Shown piece by piece: positions 18,637 to 27,155 of a stretch of 64,000 nt of DNA. The translations under genes were made by a program, and so were the position numbers. Below the pieces are notes generated by a model that was not told the DNA's origin, searched no databases, and was given only the letters and a program-made list of their open reading frames with translations. The first letter of the stretch is position 1. Each line of letters begins with the position of its first letter. This DNA comes from Flavihumibacter fluvii (GTDB lineage Bacteria; Bacteroidota; Bacteroidia; Chitinophagales; Chitinophagaceae): positions 1,078,001-1,142,000 of the forward strand of contig NZ_CP092333.1 of the NCBI RefSeq assembly GCF_018595675.2, read 5' to 3'.

Positions 18637-19110
18637 ATGTACAACGGACTATTGCATTTACACAATTTTGCCAGGTGGATCATTTTGATCTTATTGCTTA
18701 TCGCGATATATAAACATTATATGGGCATGACGAAAAAGCTCAGTTATAGTGCTTCTGACCGAAAGGTTGACCTGTTCCTGATGATCACAGCGCATATTAC
18801 CTTACTGGTGGGCCTCTACCAGTGGGTTGCCGGTGAACTCGGTCTGAAACTTATCCAGGCTTCCGGGTTTGGTGGTGTGATGAAGGACAGTGTTCAAAGA
18901 TACTGGGCTGTAGAACATATGGTGGGGATGCTTATCGTCATCACGCTCATTACAATCGGGCGGGGAAAGGGTAAGCCGGCAACCGCTGGTCCGGATGAAC
19001 ATAAGAAAGCTTTTTATTTCTTTCTGCTGGCATTCCTGATCATCCTGCTGAATGCGCCCTGGCCGTTCCGCGCTGGAATCGGAAGACCCTGGTTCCCGGG
19101 TATGCATTAA
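18637..19110 (+). CDS. Four-helix membrane protein of unknown function
   Basis: This 157-residue integral membrane protein has about four helices. It starts with LLHLHNFARWIILILLLIAIY and later has MITAHITLLVGLYQW, EHMVGMLIVITLITI and AFYFFLLAFLIILL. Histidines occur in or at the ends of three helices (HLHNFARW, TAHI, EHM), which has led such proteins to be called cytochrome b-like; haem binding is not shown. It ends just before a strong bidirectional terminator shared with the aminotransferase gene. Confidence 0.65.
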   Translation: MYNGLLHLHNFARWIILILLLIAIYKHYMGMTKKLSYSASDRKVDLFLMITAHITLLVGLYQWVAGELGLKLIQASGFGGVMKDSVQRYWAVEHMVGMLIVITLITIGRGKGKPATAGPDEHKKAFYFFLLAFLIILLNAPWPFRAGIGRPWFPGMH

Positions 19111-19120
19111 TTTATTCAAA

Positions 19121-19146
19121 GGCCGTTATTGATGACGGCCTTTTTT
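19121..19146. terminator. Bidirectional terminator
   Basis: Arms GGCCGT and ACGGCC enclose an 8-nt loop and are followed by six T residues on the plus strand. On the minus strand the hairpin is followed by TTTGAATAAATT. It sits between the convergent membrane-protein and aminotransferase genes. Confidence 0.75.
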
Positions 19147-20278
19147 ATGCTTTTACCGTTTGCATGATTTTAATAAATTTTTGCATTTCTTCCATCGTAC
19201 CCATACTAACGCGCCCCCATTTGCCGTCAGGCAAAACGCTGGACCTGAGGATGACATTTTTTTCCAGCATATCCTTTGCAAAATCACCGCCATAATTTTT
19301 TAAGGGGAAGAAGATGAAATTGGTAGAAGAGGGGATTGGTTTGAAACCCAAATCCTGTAAGGCTTTATGGGTATATTCCCGCGCTGCAGCATTTTTTTGC
19401 TTACAACTTTCCCGGTGTGCAGTATCCTTTAAACTGGCCATCGCTGCATGGATAGGCAATGACCCTACGCAAAAATTACTATTGCCGAAATAATTGGCCT
19501 GTAAGGCTTTGATCGTTTCCGGGGCTGCGATCACAAAGCCCACCCTTAATCCGGCCATTGCATGGATCTTCGAAAAGGTACGCACCACCACAATGTTTTT
19601 ATTGCCACTTTTCACCATGCTGATCATGGATTCGTTATCCGGCGCATCAAGGAAATCGATATAGGCTTCGTCGACTGTCACCACTGCTTTTTTACTTGCT
19701 TCTTCACAGAATGCTTTTAAGACAGCCGGCTTCAGCATAGTGCTGGATGGATTTGCCGGGTTGCAGATATACACGTGTGCGGTATTTGCATCCATCGCTT
19801 TTGCCATGGCCTGGAGGTCATGCACTTTTCCGCTATCCAGTAATACTTCACGCACTTCAATGCCAATCTTCTTCGCCGTATTTGGTAAAATGCCAAAAGT
19901 TGGATTGGCAGTCACCAGGTTTCCCTTGTTGCAGTGCCTTGCCAGGAGGTTCAGGGCTTCACCCGATCCTGCCGTGATCAGCAGGTGCTCTTCCGTTACG
20001 CCATATTCTTCAGCCAGTTCTTTTTTGAAACTTTGGATGGCGGGAACATTATAGGCATAGCGGTTAGCTGTATTGATCAGTTCTGAAATGGCCTGTTTTG
20101 CACCAGGAGCCAGTCCATATGGATTTTCATTTGAGCCGAGGTTAAGTAATCCGGTTTCTATACCCAGTTCCCGGGGCAGGTAATCCTCACCGCCTAAAGA
20201 GCGGGCAGAGAAAGTTAAACCCAGGGCAGCAAGGGCACTTTGTTTCAGCCAATCGCGGCGATGCAGTTGGTTCGACAT
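19145..20278 (-). CDS. Tat-exported HisC-like PLP aminotransferase
   Basis: This 377-residue fold-type I aminotransferase is related to histidinol-phosphate aminotransferase. The core is complete: LNLGSNENPYG, NPANPSS, VDEAYIDF and the PLP lysine K237 in TFSKIHAMAGLRVGF. Unusually it begins with a twin-arginine-type signal (HRRDWLKQSALAALGLTFSA), suggesting export as a folded, cofactor-loaded enzyme. It stands alone, not in a his operon, so a role outside histidine synthesis is likely; the substrate is unknown. The promoter region holds a large inverted repeat (20373-20453). Confidence 0.85.
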   Translation of the reverse strand: MSNQLHRRDWLKQSALAALGLTFSARSLGGEDYLPRELGIETGLLNLGSNENPYGLAPGAKQAISELINTANRYAYNVPAIQSFKKELAEEYGVTEEHLLITAGSGEALNLLARHCNKGNLVTANPTFGILPNTAKKIGIEVREVLLDSGKVHDLQAMAKAMDANTAHVYICNPANPSSTMLKPAVLKAFCEEASKKAVVTVDEAYIDFLDAPDNESMISMVKSGNKNIVVVRTFSKIHAMAGLRVGFVIAAPETIKALQANYFGNSNFCVGSLPIHAAMASLKDTAHRESCKQKNAAAREYTHKALQDLGFKPIPSSTNFIFFPLKNYGGDFAKDMLEKNVILRSSVLPDGKWGRVSMGTMEEMQKFIKIMQTVKA

Positions 20279-20372
20279 GGTTTGTAGTTTATACAGGAAG
20301 TTACGAAAAAAGCGGGGGTCTCACATGCAACAATGGAAAGGCCCAATCAAACATATATAGGTAATTCATGTG

Positions 20373-20453
20373 TAATCCATGTGCCAACCATGTGCCATAC
20401 TGCGTAAAATGGCCTGTTTTAGCATGGTTGGCACATGGTTGGCACTTGGATTA
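20373..20453. repeat. 25-bp inverted repeat built from 11-nt iterons
   Basis: The arms at 20373-20397 and 20429-20453 are inverted copies matching at 24 of 25 positions around a 31-nt loop. Within the left side the unit CATGTGNNAWN recurs three times at an 11-nt period (20367, 20378, 20389). The right arm mirrors this. It lies between the 3' end of the phosphoesterase gene and the start of the aminotransferase gene, both minus strand. It could be an operator, a REP-like element or a transcript-end structure. Confidence 0.7.
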
Positions 20454-20480
20454 GCGGTTCTTCCCCTTAATTTGCAATGG

Positions 20481-20981
20481 TTACCTTTTGCCCAGCTCAA
20501 TTACTTCACAATCCTTCATATTGGTGCCATCGATCACAAATCGGATGATGGTCCGGACCTTATGCCAGCCCTGTTTGCCCGCGGCGCCGGGGTTCATATG
20601 CAGGCATTGGAGATCCTTGTCAAACTGGACTTTCAGGATATGGGAATGGCCGGAAATAAACAGGCGGGCTTTCTCACTAACCAGCTTTTGCTTTACACCC
20701 GGCGCATAACGGCCCGGGTATCCGCCGATATGTTTCATAAATACTTTCACGCCTTCGCAGGTGAAGGCCAGTTCCTCGGGAATTACACTTCGGACATCAT
20801 ACCCATCGATATTTCCATAAACACCGCGAACCGGCACCTTGCACTGGTCGGCCAATTCCTGGGCGATGCCAATATTGCCAAAATCACCAGCATGCCAGAT
20901 CTCCTGGCAGGTCCTGAAATGCCCGAATACCTTTTCATCCAGCCAGCCATGAGTATCTGCAATCAATCCGATTTTTGTCAT
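20481..20981 (-). CDS. Metallophosphoesterase, YfcE/MJ0936 family
   Basis: This 166-residue calcineurin-like phosphodiesterase has the metal-binding signatures DTHG (about 9-12), HAGDFGN, GNIDGYD and GHSHILKV. Members hydrolyse phosphodiesters with two bound metals; the physiological substrate is unknown. The start codon overlaps the stop of the NUDIX gene by 4 bp (ATGA), so the two are translationally coupled and probably act on related nucleotide compounds. Confidence 0.9.
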   Translation of the reverse strand: MTKIGLIADTHGWLDEKVFGHFRTCQEIWHAGDFGNIGIAQELADQCKVPVRGVYGNIDGYDVRSVIPEELAFTCEGVKVFMKHIGGYPGRYAPGVKQKLVSEKARLFISGHSHILKVQFDKDLQCLHMNPGAAGKQGWHKVRTIIRFVIDGTNMKDCEVIELGKR

Positions 20982-21382
20982 AAATAGCCTTCCTTTTTTA
21001 ATTCATCCAGCACCATTAATACGCCCACTACTTTTTGGGGTTCCTTCAAATAGGCTTCTTTTGAGAAGAAACGCAGTTCGCTTATTTCCCCCGAGGCCTG
21101 TGGGTCCAGGTTGCCATGGTAAAAGAAACACTGCTGCTGGATAGTATACCCTTCGGGTTCACCAAATGCAGGTGCTACTACCTCCATAAACCAACCCAGA
21201 TTATTGATGTCCAGGTGGCAGTTCAATTCCTCCCTGATTTCACGCACCAGCGCTTCTTCTGCTGATTCCCCGGCATCCACTTTCCCCCCGGGTAAATACC
21301 AGGCAGATTTCCGGCTGCTGTATGCCAGCAGTAACTTACGCTCATGAACGACCAGCAATGCAGCTGCAGGGATCACTACCAT
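20978..21382 (-). CDS. NUDIX hydrolase
   Basis: This 134-residue protein has a near-complete NUDIX box at residues 33-55 (GKVDAGE, seven residues, REIREEL). It hydrolyses a nucleoside diphosphate linked to another moiety; the SAWYLPGGKVD context resembles MutT/ADP-ribose-type members but does not fix the substrate. It is the first gene of a two-gene unit with the phosphoesterase. Confidence 0.9.
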   Translation of the reverse strand: MVVIPAAALLVVHERKLLLAYSSRKSAWYLPGGKVDAGESAEEALVREIREELNCHLDINNLGWFMEVVAPAFGEPEGYTIQQQCFFYHGNLDPQASGEISELRFFSKEAYLKEPQKVVGVLMVLDELKKEGYL

Positions 21383-21574
21383 AACAATTTTATCGGCGGC
21401 AAAATAGGATTTTGTACCTTAATTGCAGGATTGCAATATGCCATACCATCGCAACTTCACCTGGTGGATCGACAAAAGAAGCTGGAAATATATATTTCTC
21501 CTCGCCACTCTTGCTATGTCACGGAGCTAACAGTTTCCGCAAAACAATTTATATACAAAACATAATGAATTTCA

Positions 21575-22732
21575 ATGCCACATTACCATAGTTTGGGTGT
21601 GATCCCGCATAAGCGCCATACCCAGTTCAGGAAACCGGATGGGTCCCTGTATTCAGAACAACTATTCAGTACAGAAGGGTTTTCCAATGATTCCTCCCTG
21701 CTTTACCATTGCCATCCGCCTACGGAGATCATCCATACCGACCCCGCGATTAATGTTATGCCCAGGGTGGCAGAGGAGAAAATGTTACAGCACCGCAGCT
21801 TTGAAGGATTTGACCTGGTGCCGGAGCCCGATTACCTCAACAGCCGGAAGCCGGTTCTGGTGAATAATGATTGCCATATCGTACTGGCTGCCCCGGTCGA
21901 AAGCATGACCGCATATTTTTTTAAGAATGCAGATGCCGATGAAATGATCTTCATCCATGAGGGTAGTGGTCAATTGACCACCCAATACGGGATAATTGAA
22001 TTTATCTATGGTGATTACCTGGTGATACCCCGCGGCACCATCTATCAGATCAGTTTCAATGACCCGAATAACAGGTTATTCATTGTAGAATCATTCAGCC
22101 CGATCCGTTACCCAAAGCGGTACCTGAGCAAAAATGGACAGTTACTTGAACATTCACCTTATTGCGAGCGGGACATCCGGGTGCCAAAACAATTGCTGAC
22201 CATCGATGAGGCCGGTGATTTCCTGATCAAAACAAAAAAGAAGGGGATGCTGTATGGCCTGCATTATGCACACCATCCCTTTGATGTGGTTGGCTGGGAT
22301 GGCTGTTGTTATCCATTCGCTTTCAGTATCCATGATTTCGAACCGGTCACCGGCCGGGTGCACCAGCCACCGCCAGTCCACCAGACATTTGAAGCCAATA
22401 ACTTCGTGGTCTGTTCTTTTGTTCCGCGCTTGTATGATTACCATCCCGATGCCATCCCGGCACCCTATAACCATAGCAATATCGACAGCGATGAAGTGTT
22501 GTATTATGTGGATGGCGATTTCATGAGCCGGAAGAATGTGACCCGTGGTATGATCACCCTGCACCCGGCGGGTATTCCCCATGGTCCGCATCCGGGTGCC
22601 GTGCAGAAAAGTATTGGAAAAAAAGAGACCGGGGAACTTGCGGTGATGGTAGATACATTCCATCCCTTACAGTTAACCGTGGAAGCCCTGGAAATAGAGA
22701 ACAAGGGCTATACCATGAGTTGGGCGGAATAG
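21575..22732 (+). CDS. hmgA: Homogentisate 1,2-dioxygenase
   Basis: This 385-residue non-haem iron dioxygenase opens the ring of homogentisate to maleylacetoacetate in tyrosine and phenylalanine breakdown. The C-terminal cupin carries the iron ligands in PVHQTFE, YNHSNIDSDEVLYY and LHPAGIPHGPHPG. The N-terminal DPAINVMPR and GWDGCCYPFAFSIHDFEP motifs also fit. It is shorter than the roughly 430-residue proteobacterial enzyme because the N-terminal region is reduced. No hpd or fumarylacetoacetase gene is next to it, so the pathway is dispersed. Confidence 0.92.
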   Translation: MPHYHSLGVIPHKRHTQFRKPDGSLYSEQLFSTEGFSNDSSLLYHCHPPTEIIHTDPAINVMPRVAEEKMLQHRSFEGFDLVPEPDYLNSRKPVLVNNDCHIVLAAPVESMTAYFFKNADADEMIFIHEGSGQLTTQYGIIEFIYGDYLVIPRGTIYQISFNDPNNRLFIVESFSPIRYPKRYLSKNGQLLEHSPYCERDIRVPKQLLTIDEAGDFLIKTKKKGMLYGLHYAHHPFDVVGWDGCCYPFAFSIHDFEPVTGRVHQPPPVHQTFEANNFVVCSFVPRLYDYHPDAIPAPYNHSNIDSDEVLYYVDGDFMSRKNVTRGMITLHPAGIPHGPHPGAVQKSIGKKETGELAVMVDTFHPLQLTVEALEIENKGYTMSWAE

Positions 22733-22829
22733 GCCATGTAACAGCAAAAGCTGAAGAACCAGGCTGGCCTCCGACATCCGTCTGACAGTTTACCAATTTC
22801 TTCTTATATTAGAAAAAACAAACAGCCAT

Positions 22830-23228
22830 ATGATAAAATTCAACGAATTGAAGCCGGGCGATTATGTATTTGCCCAATATGAAGGAGAACTGTGGGAAGG
22901 AATTGTGAACGAACTCAATGCCGAGGATAAGGAAGTTTGCGTACAGACTGAAGTACAGGACTTCTGGTTCAAGCCGGAGGACCTTCGGCCAATACCCCTG
23001 AATGACGAGCAGCTGTCCAAACTGAACTTTGAAAAAGAGTCCCTGGGACAAGGGGGCGTAAAATATAAGAAGGGTCCCTTCCGGATCCAGTTATCCAAAG
23101 ATGGCGCTTTCGACGATTTCGAAATCTGGTACCGGGAAGACCGTCGCCATTTCAAACAGCCCATCCATGTGCACGAGCTGCAGAACCATTATTATGACAT
23201 GACCAAGGTTGAACTGGGCAGAAACTAG
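22830..23228 (+). CDS. Conserved protein of unknown function with Tudor/KOW-like N-terminus
   Basis: This is a 132-residue soluble protein. Residues 1-55 (NELKPGDYVFAQYEGELWEG, VCVQTEVQDFWFKPEDLRP) look like a small beta-barrel reader domain. The part after PIPLNDEQLSKLNF, ending in IHVHELQNHYYDMT, is a pattern I recognise from many Bacteroidota proteins of unknown function, including phage-borne ones. It lies 117 bp upstream of infA with no sign of co-transcription. No function is assigned. Confidence 0.72.
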   Translation: MIKFNELKPGDYVFAQYEGELWEGIVNELNAEDKEVCVQTEVQDFWFKPEDLRPIPLNDEQLSKLNFEKESLGQGGVKYKKGPFRIQLSKDGAFDDFEIWYREDRRHFKQPIHVHELQNHYYDMTKVELGRN

Positions 23229-23321
23229 GCCTTTTGGGGTATCTTTGCCATTTAATTGCTGGATTTTCAGCGAGAAAAGGGAAAAATCTGCCCTTTTTTT
23301 CTGATTTGTAGTAAATATTCC

Positions 23322-23329
23322 TATCTTTG
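23322..23329 (+). promoter_or_regulatory. -7 box (TATCTTTG) of the infA-rpoA cluster
   Basis: This TAnnTTTG match lies 16 bp before the infA ATG and follows a T-rich tract. Transcription would start near 23334-23337, leaving about a 10-base leader. The -33 position (TTCT) is a poor match. Confidence 0.6.
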
Positions 23330-23345
23330 CGCTCCCAAAATCTGT

Positions 23346-23564
23346 ATGGCAAAACAAGCACTCATTAAACAGGATGGAATTATTGTTGAAGCACTTTCGA
23401 ACGCAATGTTCAAAGTTAAGCTGCAAAACGACCATGAAATACTGGCCACCATTTCAGGAAAAATGAGGATGCACTATATCAGGATCCTGCCTGGCGATAA
23501 GGTAGGTGTGGAGATGAGTCCATATGATTTGACAAGGGGTAGGATTATTTTCAGATATAAATAA
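23346..23564 (+). CDS. infA: Translation initiation factor IF-1
   Basis: This is a 72-residue single OB-fold protein that binds the ribosomal A site during initiation. The sequence [20 protein letters not shown], the central [16 protein letters not shown] and the C-terminal [13 protein letters not shown] are typical. It opens the cluster infA-rpmJ-rpsM-rpsK-rpsD-rpoA-rplQ. secY and map, which usually precede infA in related genomes, are absent here. Confidence 0.97.
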   Translation: MAKQALIKQDGIIVEALSNAMFKVKLQNDHEILATISGKMRMHYIRILPGDKVGVEMSPYDLTRGRIIFRYK

Positions 23565-23573
23565 TATAGCATC

Positions 23574-23690
23574 ATGAAAGTTCGTGCATCGATCAAAAAA
23601 CGCAGCGTTGATTGCAAGATCGTGAGAAGAAAAGGCAAGCTGTACGTGATTAACAAAAAGAATCCGCGTTACAAGCAGAGACAAGGGTAA
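23574..23690 (+). CDS. rpmJ: 50S ribosomal protein L36
   Basis: This is a 38-residue protein starting [20 protein letters not shown] and ending NPRYKQRQG. It has one cysteine (C14) and none of the remaining zinc ligands of the C+ form: the later positions read [15 protein letters not shown] without Cys or His. It is therefore the zinc-free version. It is too short to be noticed easily, lies 9 bp after infA and is followed by rpsM. Confidence 0.95.
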   Translation: MKVRASIKKRSVDCKIVRRKGKLYVINKKNPRYKQRQG

Positions 23691-23741
23691 TCCTTGCTTG
23701 TGCTGAATCAGTCATTAGTAAATTGAAAATAGAATCAGATT

Positions 23742-24122
23742 ATGGCTCGTATTGCCGGTGTTGATTTACCAAAAAACAAAAGAGGGGAAATAGGTCTGAC
23801 CTACATCTTCGGTATTGGCCGTTCTACTGCCCAGTACATTCTTAGCAAATCAAATATCAGTTTTGAGAAGAAAGTAAATGAGTGGAACGATGATGAATTG
23901 GCCGCTATCCGTAACACCATAAACGAAGAGTTTAAGGTGGAAGGTCAGCTTCGCTCTGAGGTTCAGATGAGTATCAAGCGTTTGCTCGATATCGCCTGTT
24001 ACCGTGGATTGCGTCACCGTAAAGGGTTACCGCTTCGTGGTCAGCGTACCAAAACGAACAGCCGTACCCGTAAAGGAAAGCGCAAGACTGTTGCTGGTAA
24101 AAAGAAGGCTCCTAAGAAATAA
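23742..24122 (+). CDS. rpsM: 30S ribosomal protein S13
   Basis: This 126-residue protein of the 30S head contacts the P-site tRNA and the inter-subunit bridge. [35 protein letters not shown] and the C-terminal [18 protein letters not shown] are characteristic, and the tail is Lys-rich. It is third in the infA-rplQ cluster, 51 bp after rpmJ. A hairpin follows before rpsK. Confidence 0.97.
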   Translation: MARIAGVDLPKNKRGEIGLTYIFGIGRSTAQYILSKSNISFEKKVNEWNDDELAAIRNTINEEFKVEGQLRSEVQMSIKRLLDIACYRGLRHRKGLPLRGQRTKTNSRTRKGKRKTVAGKKKAPKK

Positions 24123-24173
24123 GACATAGTGCCGCTACCGGATCCAAACTTAGGAGGGGGAGGAGCGTCACGG

Positions 24174-24195
24174 TCCTGCTGCATGTGTAGCAGGA
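24174..24195 (+). promoter_or_regulatory. Hairpin between rpsM and rpsK
   Basis: TCCTGCT and AGCAGGA form a perfect 7-bp stem around an 8-nt loop in the 109-bp gap between rpsM and rpsK. It is followed by A-rich, not T-rich, sequence, so it is not a classical terminator. It may be a processing or regulatory structure. Confidence 0.45.
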
Positions 24196-24231
24196 AGAAA
24201 TAGTAAAAAAAAGATTACCTCATTATCTGTC

Positions 24232-24648
24232 ATGGCAAAACAACAACAAAGTGCTAAGGCTGGTGGAGCGAAAGCTGCCGCCAAAAAGAGAATCGTAAAA
24301 GTAGACTCGTATGGCGATGCCCATATTTCTGCTACTTTTAACAACATCATCATCAGTCTGACCAATAAAAATGGTCAGGTAATTTCCTGGTCTTCTGCGG
24401 GTAAAATGGGTTTTAAAGGTTCTAAAAAGAACACCCCGTATGCTGCCCAGATGGCTGCTTCAGACGCTGCTAAAACCGCACTCGATGCTGGTTTGAAAAG
24501 AGTAGACGTTTTTGTTAAAGGACCTGGTTCTGGTCGGGAAGGCGCAATCCGCTCCTTATCACAATCCGGTATTGAAGTGGTGATGATCAAAGACTGTACA
24601 CCGTTACCGCATAACGGTTGCCGTCCACCGAAAAAACGCCGCGTATAA
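24232..24648 (+). CDS. rpsK: 30S ribosomal protein S11
   Basis: This 138-residue protein lines the platform of the 30S subunit at the mRNA exit. [39 protein letters not shown] and the C-terminal [13 protein letters not shown] are diagnostic. The N-terminus has an Ala/Lys-rich extension ([20 protein letters not shown]). It is followed by a strong terminator-like hairpin, suggesting partial uncoupling from rpsD and rpoA. Confidence 0.97.
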   Translation: MAKQQQSAKAGGAKAAAKKRIVKVDSYGDAHISATFNNIIISLTNKNGQVISWSSAGKMGFKGSKKNTPYAAQMAASDAAKTALDAGLKRVDVFVKGPGSGREGAIRSLSQSGIEVVMIKDCTPLPHNGCRPPKKRRV

Positions 24649-24662
24649 TTCTTTTTGATATA

Positions 24663-24710
24663 CCAAAACCCAAGGCCCGAAACAGGCTTTGGGTTTTGGA
24701 TTTCTATTTT
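24663..24710 (+). terminator. Terminator-like hairpin after rpsK
   Basis: A 15-bp stem with one mismatch (CCAAAACCCAAGGCC against GGCTTTGGGTTTTGG) encloses a 7-nt loop and is followed by ATTTCTATTTTT. It lies 14 bp after the rpsK stop, inside an otherwise conserved operon. Confidence 0.65.
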
Positions 24711-24718
24711 TAAACACT

Positions 24719-24759
24719 GGGTGCACAATTTATTTTAAGATTTTTACCGATTGTGCGCC
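24719..24759 (+). promoter_or_regulatory. Hairpin in the rpsD leader
   Basis: GGTGCACAAT (24719-24728) pairs with ATTGTGCGCC (24750-24759), ten pairs counting one U-G, around a 21-nt loop. It ends 23 bases before the rpsD start. By analogy with S4 autoregulation in other bacteria it is a candidate S4-binding leader; that is inference. Confidence 0.45.
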
Positions 24760-24782
24760 GTAACTAAAAAATCAATTTCGAT

Positions 24783-25388
24783 ATGGCACGTTACACTGGT
24801 CCAAAGACCAAAATCTCGAGAATCTTCGGTGAGCCCATCCTGGGAAACGGGAAATGGCTCAACAAGAACAGCAACCCGCCCGGTCAGCATGGTGCTGCCC
24901 GTAAGCGTAAGAGCCTGGGTGAATATGCCCTGCAGCTCCGTGAAAAACAAAAAGCCAAGTACACCTACGGTGTTTTAGAGCGGCAGTTCCGCCGCACTTT
25001 TGAGGAAGCCGCACGTCGTAAAGGGGTTACCGGTGAAAACCTCATTAAGTTGCTGGAAGCCCGTTTGGATAACACTGTTTACCGTATGGGTATTGCACCT
25101 TCACGGCCTGCAGCCCGGCAGCTGGTGAGCCACAAACACATCATGGTGAATGGCGAAGTGGTGAATGTTCCCTCTTTCCAACTGAAGGCTGGTGATATCA
25201 TTACTTTTAAACCAAGCGCTACTGAGAAAACCGGCTTAACCAGCCAGGTTCGCGGAAAGAACCCAAAATTCAACTGGGTTGATTGGAATGAAACCACCAT
25301 GACAGGTACATTCATCGCGTATCCTGAAAGGGAAAGTGTTCCTGAAAACATCAAGGAACAACTGATCGTCGAACTGTACTCTAAGTAA
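24783..25388 (+). CDS. rpsD: 30S ribosomal protein S4
   Basis: This 201-residue primary assembly protein of the 30S subunit also acts as a translational repressor in several bacteria. MARYTGPKTKISRIFGEP starts the N-terminal domain, and the S4 RNA-binding domain is at about residues 92-155 (RLDNTVYRMGIAPSRPAARQ, SHKHIMVNGEVVNVPSF). The N-terminal region lacks the zinc-binding cysteines. It starts after a hairpin-rich 134-bp gap and is followed by rpoA after 55 bp. Confidence 0.97.
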   Translation: MARYTGPKTKISRIFGEPILGNGKWLNKNSNPPGQHGAARKRKSLGEYALQLREKQKAKYTYGVLERQFRRTFEEAARRKGVTGENLIKLLEARLDNTVYRMGIAPSRPAARQLVSHKHIMVNGEVVNVPSFQLKAGDIITFKPSATEKTGLTSQVRGKNPKFNWVDWNETTMTGTFIAYPERESVPENIKEQLIVELYSK

Positions 25389-25443
25389 TAGTGGATAGTC
25401 GTTAACCAATTTCGGAACTACAAAACGTAAATCGTACATAAAA

Positions 25444-26442
25444 ATGGCCATTTTAAACTTTCAGAAACCCGACAAAATCGTATTGCAGAAAGCAAATGAT
25501 TTTGAAGCACAATTTGAATTTCGTCCATTGGAACCAGGTTACGGTGTAACCATCGGTAATGCCCTGCGCAGGGTATTGCTGAGTTCACTGGAGGGATTCG
25601 CGATCGTGGGTATCAGGATTGAAGGGGCTGACCATGAATTTGCCACTATTAAGGGTGTTACAGAAGACCTGACCGACATCATCCTTAACCTGAAGCAGGT
25701 TCGTTTCAAAAAAACTATTGACACCGAAGTGACCAATGAGAAGATCGTTCTGCACATAAAAGGCAAGAGCGAATTCACTGCCGGTATGATCCAGGAGGGT
25801 ACACAAAGCTTCCAGATCATGAATCCCGAGCAGTTGATCTGCACCATGGATCCTTCAGCCAAGCTGGAAATTGAATTAACCATCGGCAAAGGCCGCGGTT
25901 ATGTTCCTGCTGAAGACAATAAAATGAAAGATGCCCCACTGGGTTTTATTCCTATCGACTCTATTTATACGCCCATCAAGAATGTGAAGTATAGTATCGA
26001 GAATACCCGTGTGGAACAAAGGACAGATTTCGAAAAGCTGATCATGGACGTGTCTACCGATGGTACCATCCATCCGGAAGAAGCTGTTAAACAAGCTTCC
26101 CGTATCCTGATCCAGCACCTGATGATCATTACTGATGAGAACATCACTTTCGATAATAAGGAAGAGAAAAAAGAAGACCTGGTAGACGAACAAACCCTGC
26201 AGCTACGTAAAGTGCTGAAGACCCCACTGGAAGACCTGGATCTTTCTGTTCGTGCCTTCAACTGCCTGAAAGCCGCAAAAATCAACTCCCTCAGCGAACT
26301 GGTTCAGTACGAGCAGGAAGACCTGATGAAATTCCGCAACTTCGGCCAGAAATCACTGGCAGAGATCGAGCAGGTACTGCACGAGCGCGGACTCAGCTTC
26401 GGTATGGACCTCGCGAAACTGGGGATTGATAAGGAAGACTGA
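25444..26442 (+). CDS. rpoA: DNA-directed RNA polymerase subunit alpha
   Basis: This 332-residue protein nucleates RNA polymerase assembly. The N-terminal dimerisation domain is marked by [20 protein letters not shown]. The C-terminal domain (about 250-325), which binds upstream DNA and activators, has the [20 protein letters not shown] helix-hairpin-helix core and [17 protein letters not shown]. It is followed by a hairpin of the AGCAGGAAGCAG repeat family before rplQ. Confidence 0.98.
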   Translation: MAILNFQKPDKIVLQKANDFEAQFEFRPLEPGYGVTIGNALRRVLLSSLEGFAIVGIRIEGADHEFATIKGVTEDLTDIILNLKQVRFKKTIDTEVTNEKIVLHIKGKSEFTAGMIQEGTQSFQIMNPEQLICTMDPSAKLEIELTIGKGRGYVPAEDNKMKDAPLGFIPIDSIYTPIKNVKYSIENTRVEQRTDFEKLIMDVSTDGTIHPEEAVKQASRILIQHLMIITDENITFDNKEEKKEDLVDEQTLQLRKVLKTPLEDLDLSVRAFNCLKAAKINSLSELVQYEQEDLMKFRNFGQKSLAEIEQVLHERGLSFGMDLAKLGIDKED

Positions 26443-26461
26443 AGTTAGTAAGCAGGAAGCA

Positions 26462-26516
26462 GTGAGCAGGAAGCAGGAAGAAATTCCCAGACTACTGCTC
26501 CCTGCTTCCTGTTCAC
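26462..26516. repeat. AGCAGGAAGCAG-type inverted repeat between rpoA and rplQ
   Basis: GTGAGCAGGAAGCAGG at 26462-26477 is matched in inverted orientation at 26501-26516 with one mismatch; the loop is 23 nt. Another AGCAGGAAGCAG copy lies just upstream (26451-26462). A related element occurs at 58444-58504 and a half copy at 45018. Confidence 0.7.
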
Positions 26517-26579
26517 AGCTCAATATTAATAATGTAGGCTGCAATTCCTGACCCGGTGCAGCCGGTAAAACTTAAAGTC

Positions 26580-27065
26580 ATGCGTCACGGAGACAAACAA
26601 AACAACCTGGGCCGTAAAAAAGCCCACCGCGAGGCCCTCCTCGCCAACCTTACGATCAACCTGATCGAGCACAAACACATCGTTACTACTTTGGCTAAAG
26701 CTAAAGCTTTGCGCGTGTATGCCGAGCCACTGATCACCAAGGCAAAATCTAATGACACCCATAACCGCAGGGTGGTATTCAGCTACCTCCAGAACAAAGA
26801 AGCCGTTGCAGAACTCTTCGGACCAATTGCCGAGAAAATTGCAGGCCGTCCCGGTGGTTATACCCGTATCATCAAACTTGGCGCCCGTGTTGGTGACAAT
26901 GCTGAACAAGCCCTGATCGAACTGGTTGACTTCAACGAAGTGTACGGAAAAACAGCTGAAACTAAAGCTGAACCTGCTAAGAGGACCCGTCGTGGTGGTA
27001 AAAAAGCCGCAACAGAGACTCCGGCAGCACCTGCCCCAGCCGCTGAAGAAAAAGCAGCAGAATAA
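26580..27065 (+). CDS. rplQ: 50S ribosomal protein L17
   Basis: This 161-residue protein starts at the ATG at 26580 ([20 protein letters not shown]), the invariant L17 N-terminus. A GTG 24 bp upstream is rejected for that reason. The L17 core ends near residue 118. It is followed by an extension rich in Lys, Ala and Glu ([21 protein letters not shown]), commonly seen in Bacteroidota. It closes the ribosomal cluster and is followed by a terminator. Confidence 0.96.
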   Translation: MRHGDKQNNLGRKKAHREALLANLTINLIEHKHIVTTLAKAKALRVYAEPLITKAKSNDTHNRRVVFSYLQNKEAVAELFGPIAEKIAGRPGGYTRIIKLGARVGDNAEQALIELVDFNEVYGKTAETKAEPAKRTRRGGKKAATETPAAPAPAAEEKAAE

Positions 27066-27092
27066 AGGATGAATGATTGATTTTTCAATAAG

Positions 27093-27124
27093 GGCAGAAT
27101 GGTTTTCCATTCTGCCTTTTTTTT
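27093..27124 (+). terminator. Rho-independent terminator after rplQ
   Basis: GGCAGAATGG and CCATTCTGCC form a perfect 10-bp stem around TTTT and are followed by eight T residues. It ends the infA-rplQ transcript 28 bp after the stop. Confidence 0.9.
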
Positions 27125-27155
27125 CGTGATATTTGCAAAATTTCCATTTACAAAC

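Noticed and set aside
20379-20987. A 202-codon plus-strand frame opposite the phosphoesterase gene
   Set aside because: It is antisense to a clear metallophosphoesterase with all metal motifs and has no recognisable domain of its own.
21438-21530. A 30-codon frame (MPYHRNFTWW start) with a possible membrane segment upstream of hmgA
   Set aside because: Too short to judge without conservation; no clear promoter or terminator of its own.
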